The notes under the pieces were generated by a model. The model saw only the letters and a list, made by a program, of their open reading frames with translations. It did no database searches and was not told where the DNA came from. From the NCBI RefSeq assembly GCF_013868415.1, contig NZ_JACEMT010000050.1, positions 49,023 to 113,022 on the forward strand: a DNA stretch of 64,000 nucleotides, read 5' to 3'. Source of the DNA: Marinobacterium marinum (lineage in GTDB: Bacteria; Pseudomonadota; Gammaproteobacteria; Pseudomonadales; Balneatricaceae). Below, piece by piece: positions 33,332 through 41,890 of the stretch. How positions within the stretch are numbered: position 1 is the first letter of the stretch; every line of letters starts with the position of its first letter. The position numbers and the translations under genes were made by a program.

Positions 33332-34555
33332 ATGAAACAGTCTGCCTTTGCCCTGCTCCATTATATGTTGCTGATACTGCTTCTGCTGCCCGGCAGGGTC
33401 TCCGCTCTGGCCGTCGAAGCCACGGGGCAGGCCCCTTACAATGTCGAAGACCCCGGCCTGTCACGCCAGCAGGCTCTGCAGCGAGCGATGGAACAGGCCT
33501 CGATTCAGGCATCCGTCTGGCTCAGCGGCACACGCCAGGCTCACAACGGTGCACTGGAAATTGATACCCTGCGCCTCAACACCCTGGGGCGTGTCAGTAA
33601 CGTCAGGGTCATCAACGAACAGGTCCGGGACGGCCAGCTCCAGGTCAGCATTATCGCCGACGTGGATATCGCCCAAGGCTGCAAAGACAGCCGCCCCGAA
33701 ATCGCCTATCGAAAATCCCTGGCCTTGACCCAGTTCCCGCTGGAAAACCCGGCCGATGCCAACAACGGCTATCTGCATGATATTCAGCAGGGCCTGGCCA
33801 CCCTGCTCGCCTACGAATTGCGCCAAAGCAGCACCTTCTCCGCACTGGATGCCGGCAGCCTGAACATCATCGGTGATCCGACCCAGGCCCCCGTGCGACT
33901 GTTGCCCGAAGGCTCTCTGACCAGCCTGATGCACAACAGTGAACAGCACCAGGTACAGTATCTGGTCAGCGGCGTGATTCGCAGCCTGATGCCACACTAT
34001 CCGACGCAGCCACGAGAACCCAACGTACTGGTCGACCTGTACCGCAAAATGGACTCGACAACAGGCTACCGGCAACGGGATTTTGTCTTGGACCTGTTTA
34101 TCCACGATGCCTTCACCGGTGCTCTCAAGCACCAGCAGCGCTACCATATGAGCGCCGACTGGGATGCTGACAGTCACGCAAAGGTCGGTTTCGGCACCCC
34201 TGAATTCTGGCGTCAACCCTTCGGACAACAGCTACGCGCGGTGATCCGCGCCATCAGCAACGATATTCAACTACAGCTGACCTGTGAACCTTTCACCGCT
34301 CGCATTACCCGCACCCAAAACCGGGACGTCTGGATCAGCGCCGGCAGTCTGGACGGTCTCAAGGCCGGTGACCGGTTGAGTGTTTACCGGCGCCTGACCC
34401 ACTACGACAGCCAGATGCGCCCGGTCCACGAGCTTATCAATACCGAACAAAGCCTGACCATTACTCACACCCAACCGGTTTTTTCACGGGGGCGCCTCGC
34501 CGTGGACAGTGAAACGTTGAACATTCAACAGGACGATATTGTAATTGCGCATTAA
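33332..34555 (+). CDS. flgT: Flagellar assembly protein FlgT-like (H-ring)
   Basis: A 407-residue exported protein. Its signal peptide ends near VSALA (residue 26). An N-terminal domain begins VEATGQAPYN and continues with ALQRAMEQASIQASVWLSG, the FlgT N-domain pattern. A middle domain (about 110-305) and a small C-terminal beta domain (about 315-405, GSLDGLKAGDRLSVYR) follow. FlgT forms the H-ring around the basal body in Vibrio and supports MotX/MotY stator assembly. The FlgP-like neighbour supports this. The ribosome site is weak. Confidence 0.75.
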   Translation: MKQSAFALLHYMLLILLLLPGRVSALAVEATGQAPYNVEDPGLSRQQALQRAMEQASIQASVWLSGTRQAHNGALEIDTLRLNTLGRVSNVRVINEQVRDGQLQVSIIADVDIAQGCKDSRPEIAYRKSLALTQFPLENPADANNGYLHDIQQGLATLLAYELRQSSTFSALDAGSLNIIGDPTQAPVRLLPEGSLTSLMHNSEQHQVQYLVSGVIRSLMPHYPTQPREPNVLVDLYRKMDSTTGYRQRDFVLDLFIHDAFTGALKHQQRYHMSADWDADSHAKVGFGTPEFWRQPFGQQLRAVIRAISNDIQLQLTCEPFTARITRTQNRDVWISAGSLDGLKAGDRLSVYRRLTHYDSQMRPVHELINTEQSLTITHTQPVFSRGRLAVDSETLNIQQDDIVIAH

Positions 34556-34602
34556 GCGGCTTAGTCTTGATCCCTTTGATATACGCTACAGGAGCACACA
34601 TC

Positions 34603-34797
34603 ATGCAGAGCGGACTCTTTACCGAACTGGAAACCAAAATTGAAAGCTTGATCGAAGAGGTCGAACTGCTGCGTCTTGAAGTCAGCGAACTGCGTCAGGC
34701 CAAACAGGGGCTCGAAGAGGGACGCTCACAGACCGAACAGGGTCTGCAGCGCCTGCTGGGCAAGTTTGAACGCCTGCAGGAAAGCGAAAATCTTTAA
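34603..34797 (+). CDS. Small ZapB-like coiled-coil protein
   Basis: A 64-residue coiled coil, from MQSGLFTELETKIESLIEEV to QRLLGKFERL. AGGAG lies 9 bases before the ATG, which decides this start over an upstream in-frame ATG. Length, heptads and the ending LLGKF resemble the TIGR02449/ZapB family, which in E. coli binds ZapA at the Z-ring. Function in this organism is inferred from similarity only. A strong terminator follows. Confidence 0.7.
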   Translation: MQSGLFTELETKIESLIEEVELLRLEVSELRQAKQGLEEGRSQTEQGLQRLLGKFERLQESENL

Positions 34798-34819
34798 CCG
34801 CCCATAACGGCCGGAACAA

Positions 34820-34849
34820 AAACAGGGCACCTGACCAGGTGCCCTGTTT
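34820..34849. terminator. Bidirectional terminator between convergent genes
   Basis: A perfect 13-bp stem, AAACAGGGCACCT (34820-34832) with AGGTGCCCTGTTT (34837-34849), and a 4-base loop GACC. A/T tracts on both sides let it serve both the ZapB-like gene and the OmpA-like gene. Confidence 0.85.
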
Positions 34850-34892
34850 GCGTATTGGCAAGGCGGACAGTTGCCCTCCGCCGACCGCAACC

Positions 34893-35552
34893 TTAACGCT
34901 GAGTGCCGCGAATTTTCACTTCAACGCGACGGTTGGCAGCCCGCCCTGCAGCCGAATCATTCGTGGCTATCGGATAACGCTCACCATAACCGCGCGCATC
35001 CAGGCGCAGGCCGTCAACACCGACCGAAGACAGATAACGCGCCACACTATTGGCTCTGCGCTCTGACAATTTCTGGTTGTGTTCGAATGAACCGGTGGAA
35101 TCCGTAAAGCCCTCTACCGCCACCTGGGTCTGGTCAAACTTGATCAACACCGTTGCAACCGAGTCCAGTACCGAATAAAAGGACGGTGAAACCCGGTCGC
35201 TGTCGGTGGCAAAGGTGATGTTGCCCGGCATGATCAGGCGAATGTCTTCACCGACACGCTCCACCCGCACTCCGGAGCCTTCCAGTTCCTGACGCAATAC
35301 CATCTCCTGGCGATCCATGTAGTATCCGACGCCACCGCCAAGCGCTCCTCCTATGGCAGCACCGGCCAGAGCACCCTCGTTGCGATCGCCCTTATCCGCA
35401 ACCGCCGCGCCCAGTACGGCGCCGGCCAGCGCACCAAAGCCCGCCCCCTTGGCAGCGTTGGATGTTTTGGACTCCTGTGTATAAGGATCCAGGGTACTAC
35501 ACCCCCCCAGCACCAGGGTCCCCATGACGACTGACAACATAAGTTTTTTCAT
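34893..35552 (-). CDS. OmpA-family lipoprotein (glycine zipper + OmpA C-domain)
   Basis: A 219-residue lipoprotein starting MKKLMLSVVMGTLVLGGC at 35552, with AGGAG in front; Cys18 is the lipid site. A glycine-zipper segment (about 36-85, AGFGALAGAVLGAAVADKG and a second Gly-rich half) is followed by an OmpA peptidoglycan-binding domain (about 105-215, with EGFTDSTGSFEHNQKLSERR and ANRRVEVKI). It is similar to YiaD/PAL-type proteins that tie the outer membrane to the cell wall. Confidence 0.85.
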   Translation of the reverse strand: MKKLMLSVVMGTLVLGGCSTLDPYTQESKTSNAAKGAGFGALAGAVLGAAVADKGDRNEGALAGAAIGGALGGGVGYYMDRQEMVLRQELEGSGVRVERVGEDIRLIMPGNITFATDSDRVSPSFYSVLDSVATVLIKFDQTQVAVEGFTDSTGSFEHNQKLSERRANSVARYLSSVGVDGLRLDARGYGERYPIATNDSAAGRAANRRVEVKIRGTQR

Positions 35553-35757
35553 GTGCTCTCCTGAATTCACCTGCCCAAATTCCGGCACATACCGGAAAAT
35601 GCAGTCTATGTAACCCGGAGTAGCTGAATCCTGGATGAAAACAGCCACCTATCCGGAGATTAAAAAAGTGTACAGAGCTGGTCAGTTTTGCCCTCAGGCG
35701 ATAAAATGTGCTGTTATCTTTTTCTGTCACTCGCATCACCATCCCGAGGAGTAACTC

Positions 35758-37668
35758 TTGTCTCAGCTGCCTGTCATTGTCGGTTTTGGTGGTATCAGCC
35801 CCGCTGGTCGTTCCTCTTTTCATCATGGCTATCGTCGGCTGGTACTCGACCAGTTGGACCCTCGCAGTCGACAGGAAACCCTCACCGACCTTGCAACCCT
35901 GACGGGTATTGCCGCCCACGAAGACGGCCATTACCGGGTCGGTGAACAGTTTTACCCCGACCGGAATGCCCTGGCTGACGCCGTTGCCCAAGAGGTGCGT
36001 GACAACACCCTGATCCGCCGGATCCACCCGGACTGGTTCGATATCAATACGGTCATGTTCAATCGACCGGCCACTGCCAAAAGCGGCGACGAGCCCCTGC
36101 GTTTTCGTCTGCGCAACCGCCATCTGCCGCACGTCGTTCCGGATAACTGGACACTGGAAGATATCGGCGGCGGGCAAACAGAAGTGACCGTGGACGGCAG
36201 CTGTGAACTGATTTTCCCGGACAGCAAAACCGCACTGGTACAAAGTGCAGGAATGCTACCGACCGGTTTTGAACCTGGCAAGCTGTACCAGTCGCGCAAC
36301 CACCCCCGTGGTCTGCAGATGGCCGTCTATGCCGCTTCCGATGCCCTGCGCTCGGTCGGCATTGACTATGACAGTATTCTGGACCGTCTGGCGCCCGACC
36401 AAATTGCGGTTTTTGCCAGCAATTCGATCGGACAAATGGACGATCTCGGTTTCGGCGGACTGACCAAGTTTCCGGCACTGGGTAAACGTACCACCTCCAA
36501 ACAGATGCCACTGGGCTACGCCCAGATGCCGGCAGACTTTATCAATGCCTACCTGCTGGGCAATGTAGGTGCCACCGGCGGAGCATTGGGCGCCTGCGCG
36601 ACCTTCCTGTACAACATGAAAAGCGGTGTCGACGCCATCCGCAGCGGCCAGTGCAAGCTGGTACTGGTTGGCGGCAGTGATGCACCGGTGACGCCGGAAA
36701 TCATCGAAGGCTTCCGCGCCATGGGAGCCCTGGCCGAAGACAAGCAGCTGGCGGCACTGGACAAGCTGACCGAGCTGGCGGAAGAACACTACCGCCAGGC
36801 CTGCCGTCCTTTCGGCAACAACTGCGGCTTTACCATGGGCGAATCCAGCCAGTTTCTGGTACTGATGAGCGACGACCTGGCGCTGGAACTGGGTGCCGAC
36901 ATCCACGGCGCCGTTGCCGATGTTTTCGTACACGCCGACGGTCACAAGAAGTCGATCTCGGCACCGGGTATCGGCAACTACATGACGCTTGGCAAGGCCG
37001 CTTCACTGATCAGTAGCCTGCTCGGCGAAGAATCTCTGCGTGAGCGCAGTTTTGTACAGGCTCACGGTACCAGCACACCGCAAAACCGCGTCACCGAATC
37101 CCACGTAATCAACGAAACCGCCAAGGCCTTCAACATCCCGGCCTGGCCGGTCAGTGCCGTCAAGGCCTACCTGGGGCACTCTCAGGGCACTGCAGGCGGC
37201 GATCAGCTGTTCGCCTCACTGGGCGTATGGAAATACGGCATCATACCGGGCCTGACCACCACTCCTGAAATCGCCGAGGACGTCCATAGCTCCAATCTGA
37301 AGCTGCCGCTGGAACACCTCAATGTGGGCTCTCAGGGCATGGACTCCGTGCTGATCAACGCCAAGGGATTTGGCGGCAACAACGCCAGTGCCGCCATTCT
37401 GGCACCGCACATCGTGGAACAGATGCTGAGCAAACGTCATGGCGACACCGCGATGAACGCCTGGCGTAAGCGCCGTGAGCAGGTCCGCGAGCAGGCCGAA
37501 GCCTACAACCAGTCGGCCATTAACGGCGAGGCACGCCCGGTGTACCGTTACGACTATAATGTACTCACAGGCGAAGACCTGCAGATTTCGGCCGACGAAA
37601 TCCGCCTGCCGGGCTACGCCCATCCGATTTCGCTGAAAGTCGATAACCCCTACGAAGACTTGTGCTGA
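35758..37668 (+). CDS. fabY: Beta-ketoacyl-ACP synthase FabY type
   Basis: A long (636-residue) ketosynthase similar to Pseudomonas FabY, which starts fatty-acid synthesis from acetyl-CoA and malonyl-ACP. The start is TTG at 35758 with GAGGAG 7 bases upstream, giving MSQLPVIVGFGGISPAGRS. The thiolase-fold catalytic triad is visible: Cys in GGALGACATFLYN (about residue 280), His in VQAHGTSTPQNR (about 437) and His in KAYLGHSQGTAGGDQ (about 477). Length and the N-terminal extension distinguish it from FabB/FabF. Confidence 0.85.
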   Translation: MSQLPVIVGFGGISPAGRSSFHHGYRRLVLDQLDPRSRQETLTDLATLTGIAAHEDGHYRVGEQFYPDRNALADAVAQEVRDNTLIRRIHPDWFDINTVMFNRPATAKSGDEPLRFRLRNRHLPHVVPDNWTLEDIGGGQTEVTVDGSCELIFPDSKTALVQSAGMLPTGFEPGKLYQSRNHPRGLQMAVYAASDALRSVGIDYDSILDRLAPDQIAVFASNSIGQMDDLGFGGLTKFPALGKRTTSKQMPLGYAQMPADFINAYLLGNVGATGGALGACATFLYNMKSGVDAIRSGQCKLVLVGGSDAPVTPEIIEGFRAMGALAEDKQLAALDKLTELAEEHYRQACRPFGNNCGFTMGESSQFLVLMSDDLALELGADIHGAVADVFVHADGHKKSISAPGIGNYMTLGKAASLISSLLGEESLRERSFVQAHGTSTPQNRVTESHVINETAKAFNIPAWPVSAVKAYLGHSQGTAGGDQLFASLGVWKYGIIPGLTTTPEIAEDVHSSNLKLPLEHLNVGSQGMDSVLINAKGFGGNNASAAILAPHIVEQMLSKRHGDTAMNAWRKRREQVREQAEAYNQSAINGEARPVYRYDYNVLTGEDLQISADEIRLPGYAHPISLKVDNPYEDLC

Positions 37669-37700
37669 AGGCACCGGTCTCTGTACCGGAGGTCCGCACG

Positions 37701-38087
37701 ATGAGAATTATGCCCATCACCGCCCTGCTTCTGCTGCTGGGCGGCTGCGCAAGCCTTGATCAACCACGTTTTTACACGCTGGATCTGGACGGAACACGCC
37801 TGTGCCGAGGCAGCAGTGGTCAGTGCCAGAACCTGGAATTGATTGGCCCCTCCTACAACGAGCCCCGCATCGCTCAAGCCTATGGCATACCGGTGACCGC
37901 TCGGGGCTGGTCGGTTGAAGAACTGGTCCAGCTGATGCTGTCCCCGCCCGAGCAACTGTATGACGTACAGCAATCAGGCCCGGCAACCTATCACCTGCCC
38001 GCCAACCGGGCTACCGACACTGTCTTCCGCTATCTGGAGCTGGAAGAACGGCAACTCTATGGTGGCGGACACAAACGCGATGATTAG
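37701..38087 (+). CDS. Small lipoprotein, tandem paralogue 1
   Basis: A 128-residue predicted lipoprotein with lipobox LLGGC (Cys15) and GGAGG before the ATG at 37701. After the lipobox comes FYTLDLDGTRLCRG then CQNLELIGPS. This pattern, FYTLD...Cx(n)CQ-L, recurs in the next gene. I know no function for it. It lies 32 bases after fabY and is probably co-transcribed. Confidence 0.65.
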   Translation: MRIMPITALLLLLGGCASLDQPRFYTLDLDGTRLCRGSSGQCQNLELIGPSYNEPRIAQAYGIPVTARGWSVEELVQLMLSPPEQLYDVQQSGPATYHLPANRATDTVFRYLELEERQLYGGGHKRDD

Positions 38088-38172
38088 GCTGAGCCGCGCG
38101 CCCCTGAGACGCCGTTCGATTTTCTGCTACACTCGCACCTCATAAATCCACTGATCGAAACAGGACGTTGCC

Positions 38173-38568
38173 ATGAAGCGTTTAGGTCTACTGGCCGCCA
38201 TGCTGGCCCTGGGAGGATGTGTCAACCTGTCAGGCGCGCTGAAGGAGGCTCCCGGCGTCAATGAATTTTATACGCTGGATACCCGCTACTACCTCTTCTG
38301 CCAGGGGGAAAGTGCCCGTTGCCAAGACCTGACTGCTATCGTGTCGGTACGCAGCCAGCTGAAACCGATCGAGCAGATCTACGGCCGCTCGGTGCAGGGC
38401 CCCAATTACCCGACGGACCTGGCTCGCATGATTCTGACCCCGCCGGACAACAGCTATATCAGCACCGCTGTCGACAGTGAAAACCGCTATTTCCGCGTGC
38501 CGGTCAACCGTCATACCCGCACCGTCTGGGAAACCCTGGACAAGGCCTATCACAGCATTTATCAGTAA
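38173..38568 (+). CDS. Small lipoprotein, tandem paralogue 2
   Basis: A 131-residue predicted lipoprotein (MKRLGLLAAMLALGGC, Cys16). It shares with the preceding gene the order FYTLDTRYYLFCQG, CQDLTAIVS, a Tyr-Gly-(Ile/Arg) segment, a (V/L)xxM(I/L)(L/T)xPP stretch and a late aromatic-Arg-Val-Pro-x-Asn-Arg segment, so the two are ancient duplicates. Two conserved Cys could form a disulfide. Its stop overlaps the convergent tatD stop region by 7 bases. Function unknown. Confidence 0.65.
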   Translation: MKRLGLLAAMLALGGCVNLSGALKEAPGVNEFYTLDTRYYLFCQGESARCQDLTAIVSVRSQLKPIEQIYGRSVQGPNYPTDLARMILTPPDNSYISTAVDSENRYFRVPVNRHTRTVWETLDKAYHSIYQ

Positions 38569-39329
38569 GGCGGGAGGCGCAGCAGCTGCTGCGCCGTGCT
38601 GCCCGTCACCCGGATAACCTCCGCCACCGATAGCCCTCTCAGCTCTGCCAACACCGCTGCAACTTCTGCCACCCGTGCCGGTTCGTTGGGAAGATCGCGG
38701 TAATCCGCCAGTGGCATATCCGGCGCATCGGTTTCCAGTACCAGCCATTCCAACGGCAATTCGGCGGCCAAACGACGCTGCTTGCGCGCCCTTGTATGCG
38801 TGATGATGCCGCCGATTCCCAGTTTAAACCCCAAGGTCGCATAGGCACGCGCCTGCTGCTCGCTGCCGGAAAACGCATGGATGATGCCCCCCCGCTCCGG
38901 CCGGTAACGGCGCAGCAGGGCAAGCACTTGATCATGCGCCTTGACCACATGCAACAACAGGGGCAACTCATGCCGACAGGCCAGTTGCAACTGGCGCTCA
39001 AGCAGGGCTCGCTGCCGATCGGCCGCCATCTGTCCCGGTCGATAATCCAGTCCCGCTTCACCGATCGCTACCACTGGATGGGCCACAAGCGCCGCCGTCA
39101 ACGTAGCCAGATCCGGCTCGGCGTCGTGTGAGAAACAGGGGTGCAGCCCGAGGGCCGGGTACAGGTCGGACGCTTCGGCACACAGGGCCAGCACAGACTG
39201 AAAGTTATCCACATCCACTGCTGGCACCACCATCCGCTGCACACCCGCCAAGCGGGCGCGTGCCAGCACGCCCGGACGATCGGCAGCAAACACAGGGAAG
39301 TCCAGATGGCAGTGGGTATCGATCAACAT
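38562..39329 (-). CDS. TatD-family metal-dependent deoxyribonuclease
   Basis: A 255-residue TIM-barrel hydrolase. Metal ligands are visible in LIDTHCHLDFP, AIGEAGLDYR, LLLHVVKAHDQ and LETDAPDMPL. TatD proteins are 3'-5' DNA/RNA exonucleases linked to DNA repair. Several paralogues (TatD, YcfH, YjjV) exist in gammaproteobacteria; the motifs do not decide which this is, although the short form and lone position suit YjjV. It overlaps the end of the convergent lipoprotein gene by 7 bases. Confidence 0.85.
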   Translation of the reverse strand: MLIDTHCHLDFPVFAADRPGVLARARLAGVQRMVVPAVDVDNFQSVLALCAEASDLYPALGLHPCFSHDAEPDLATLTAALVAHPVVAIGEAGLDYRPGQMAADRQRALLERQLQLACRHELPLLLHVVKAHDQVLALLRRYRPERGGIIHAFSGSEQQARAYATLGFKLGIGGIITHTRARKQRRLAAELPLEWLVLETDAPDMPLADYRDLPNEPARVAEVAAVLAELRGLSVAEVIRVTGSTAQQLLRLPPY

Positions 39330-39376
39330 GGGAACAGTATGGCACAGACCCGAACGGCCCGTGCCGACAAGAGAGA

Positions 39377-40954
39377 TCAGTGCTCGCGGGTAGCGCGGAA
39401 ACGGATGTCCGGCCAGCGCTCTTCGGTCAACGACAGGTTGACCCGCGTCGGCGCCAGATAGGTCAGCAGCCCCGCACCGTCAATGGACAGGTTGTCGTAG
39501 CCCTTGCGACGGAAGTCATCCAGCATCTTCTGGTCATCGCATTCCACCCAGCGGGCGGTCTGTACGCTGATCGGCTCGTAAATGCACTCGACCTTGTATT
39601 CATCCTTGAGACGGAATACCACCACATCAAACTGCAGCTGTCCCACCGCACCCAGAATCAGATCATTATTTTTGAGCGGTTGGAACAACTGTACGGCCCC
39701 TTCCTCCGACAGCTGCTGCAGCCCCTTCTGCAGCTGCTTCATTTTCAACGGATCAGTCGGACGCACACGACGGAACATTTCCGGTGCAAAGTGCGGAATA
39801 CCGGTGAATTTCAGTGTTTCTCCGGCGGTAAAGGTATCACCAATCTGGATGGTGCCGTGATTGTGCAAACCGATAATATCGCCGGACCAGGCTTCCTCTA
39901 CGTTCTCGCGATCTCCGGCAATAAAGGTCACGGCGTCGGCAATACGGATATCCTTGCCGATACGCACATGCTTCATTTTCATGCCCCGGGTATATGAACC
40001 GGAACAGATACGCATAAAGGCGATACGGTCACGGTGTTTCGGGTCCATATTGGCCTGAATCTTGAACACGAAGCCGCTGAATGCTTCTTCACCGGCCTCT
40101 ACCTCACGGGTTTCGGTTGCACGCACCGGTGGAGCCGGTGCCCACTCGACAAAGTTGTCCAGCATTTCCTTGACGCCAAAGTTGCCCAGTGCGGTGCCGA
40201 AAAACACCGGGGTCATCTTGCCGGCCAGATAGGCCTCCTGATCCCATTCGTGGCATGCTCCCTTGACCAGCTCGATTTCGTCAACGAAGTCATCGTATTC
40301 GTCCTCCAACAGAGCTCGCGCCTCATCGGAATCCAATCCCTGGATGCACTTGTCTTCCGGCAGCTTGTGCCCCTGTCCGGGGGTAAACAGGTGAATGGTG
40401 TCGGTATACAGGTTGTACACGCCCTTGAACCATTTGCCCGAACCAATGGGCCAGTTGATCGGCGCCGCTTCAATTTTGAGGACCTCCTCAATTTCGTCCA
40501 GCAGCTCGATCGGGTCACGAATGTCACGGTCCAGCTTGTTGACGAACGAGAAGATCGGCGTGTCACGCAGGCGACAAACATCCATCAGTTTGATGGTCCG
40601 ATCCTCGACGCCCTTGGCACCATCCACCACCATCAGGGCGGAATCCACGGCGGTCAGCGTGCGATAGGTATCCTCGGAGAAGTCTTCGTGTCCCGGCGTA
40701 TCCAGCAGGTTTACCGTGCGCTCGTTATACGGAAACTGCATCACCGACGAGGTAATGGAAATACCTCGCTCCTGCTCCATGCTCATCCAGTCAGAGGTCG
40801 CATGGCGGTCACTGCCCCGCCCCTTGACTGTACCTGCCACCTGAATCAACTGACCCAGCAGCAACAGTTTTTCGGTGATGGTTGTCTTACCGGCATCGGG
40901 GTGGGAAATGATGGCGAAGGTACGGCGTTTGGATACTTCCTGGGCAATGGACAT
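39377..40954 (-). CDS. prfC: Peptide chain release factor 3
   Basis: GTPase that removes RF1/RF2 from terminated ribosomes. The start was taken at 40954 ([20 protein letters not shown]), giving 525 residues; an upstream in-frame ATG would add 21 residues not seen in the family. The P-loop [28 protein letters not shown] (switch I) and [14 protein letters not shown] (switch II) are clear, followed by domains II and III. It is transcribed alone. Confidence 0.96.
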   Translation of the reverse strand: MSIAQEVSKRRTFAIISHPDAGKTTITEKLLLLGQLIQVAGTVKGRGSDRHATSDWMSMEQERGISITSSVMQFPYNERTVNLLDTPGHEDFSEDTYRTLTAVDSALMVVDGAKGVEDRTIKLMDVCRLRDTPIFSFVNKLDRDIRDPIELLDEIEEVLKIEAAPINWPIGSGKWFKGVYNLYTDTIHLFTPGQGHKLPEDKCIQGLDSDEARALLEDEYDDFVDEIELVKGACHEWDQEAYLAGKMTPVFFGTALGNFGVKEMLDNFVEWAPAPPVRATETREVEAGEEAFSGFVFKIQANMDPKHRDRIAFMRICSGSYTRGMKMKHVRIGKDIRIADAVTFIAGDRENVEEAWSGDIIGLHNHGTIQIGDTFTAGETLKFTGIPHFAPEMFRRVRPTDPLKMKQLQKGLQQLSEEGAVQLFQPLKNNDLILGAVGQLQFDVVVFRLKDEYKVECIYEPISVQTARWVECDDQKMLDDFRRKGYDNLSIDGAGLLTYLAPTRVNLSLTEERWPDIRFRATREH

Positions 40955-41134
40955 GAATTCGCGTCTTATGTTTTGGACAGGGACCGGGCCTTGCGCCCCG
41001 TGTGTACCGTTGATCATGGATTAGGGCCTATTCTCGCTGATCAGACCCGCTTAAACAACGGCTTTCACAGGTCCCGTTACCTGTCCCCAAACCCTACCCA
41101 TAGCTGAGCTAATAAACGCCCGCAGGCCTGTCCC

Positions 41135-41890
41135 CTAACGCCACAATTCCGATATCGGCGTATCCGGCCCGAAACGGTCTGCCACCTGGGCCAGCAATAA
41201 CTCGCCACAGGCGATGGCATCCGTCATCGCATGATGTGGACGGTAGTATGGCAGGTTATACCGCTCGCGGCTCTTCGCCAGCCGGATGGAGACCGGCTTT
41301 TTCCCCAGCAACCGCGCCCAGAACCCCAGTGGCTTTTTGCGGTGCAACCGCGCTTCCAGCTCCATGGTATCGATGACCGGAAACTCAATCCCCTCGCGCA
41401 ACCGTGCCTTGAGCGCCGCGTTCAGGAACCCCCGCTCAATCCCCCGGTGATGAACCACCACGATCTTGCCCTGCAGCTGGGCCAGCAGCTCGTCAAGAAT
41501 ACGGCTCAGATCAGGCGCCGATTCTATTTCCGAATGCGTAATTCCATGCACCACCACCGATTCACTGCTCAGCGTGGCTCTGGGCTTCAATACCCGATGC
41601 TTGGCCTGGGCACAGTAAATACGGTTGATGGTCATGGGCACCAGCCCGATGCTGACAATCCCGCCCTTGCGCGGATCCAGTCCCGTGGTTTCGAAATCCA
41701 TCGCCACCAGGGGCACCTCGGACAGCGGCGTATCGGGCGCGACCACTCCGGCCTTGTAGAAGGCTTTCAGCGCCGGATAGCGGGCCGATTCCGCCAGGGT
41801 TTTAAAGCGCTCAGGCCAGTCACTGATCACCGTATCCTGCTCTTCCATTGACGGTTCGTTCTGCAGCTTGTCCCGATCCAGGTAAAACAT
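41135..41890 (-). CDS. DnaQ-like 3'-5' exonuclease
   Basis: A 251-residue DEDD exonuclease-fold protein. ExoI motif is AMDFETTGLDPRKGG (Asp, Glu). ExoII-like segment is VVHHRGIERGFLNAA, where Glu stands at the usual Asp position. ExoIII is HHAMTDAIACGELLLAQ. The ATG shares a base with the stop of the upstream cNMP/CBS gene (TGATG), so they are translationally coupled. Such exonucleases paired with CBS-DUF294 proteins are frequent in Pseudomonas relatives; their substrate is not established. Confidence 0.85.
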   Translation of the reverse strand: MFYLDRDKLQNEPSMEEQDTVISDWPERFKTLAESARYPALKAFYKAGVVAPDTPLSEVPLVAMDFETTGLDPRKGGIVSIGLVPMTINRIYCAQAKHRVLKPRATLSSESVVVHGITHSEIESAPDLSRILDELLAQLQGKIVVVHHRGIERGFLNAALKARLREGIEFPVIDTMELEARLHRKKPLGFWARLLGKKPVSIRLAKSRERYNLPYYRPHHAMTDAIACGELLLAQVADRFGPDTPISELWR

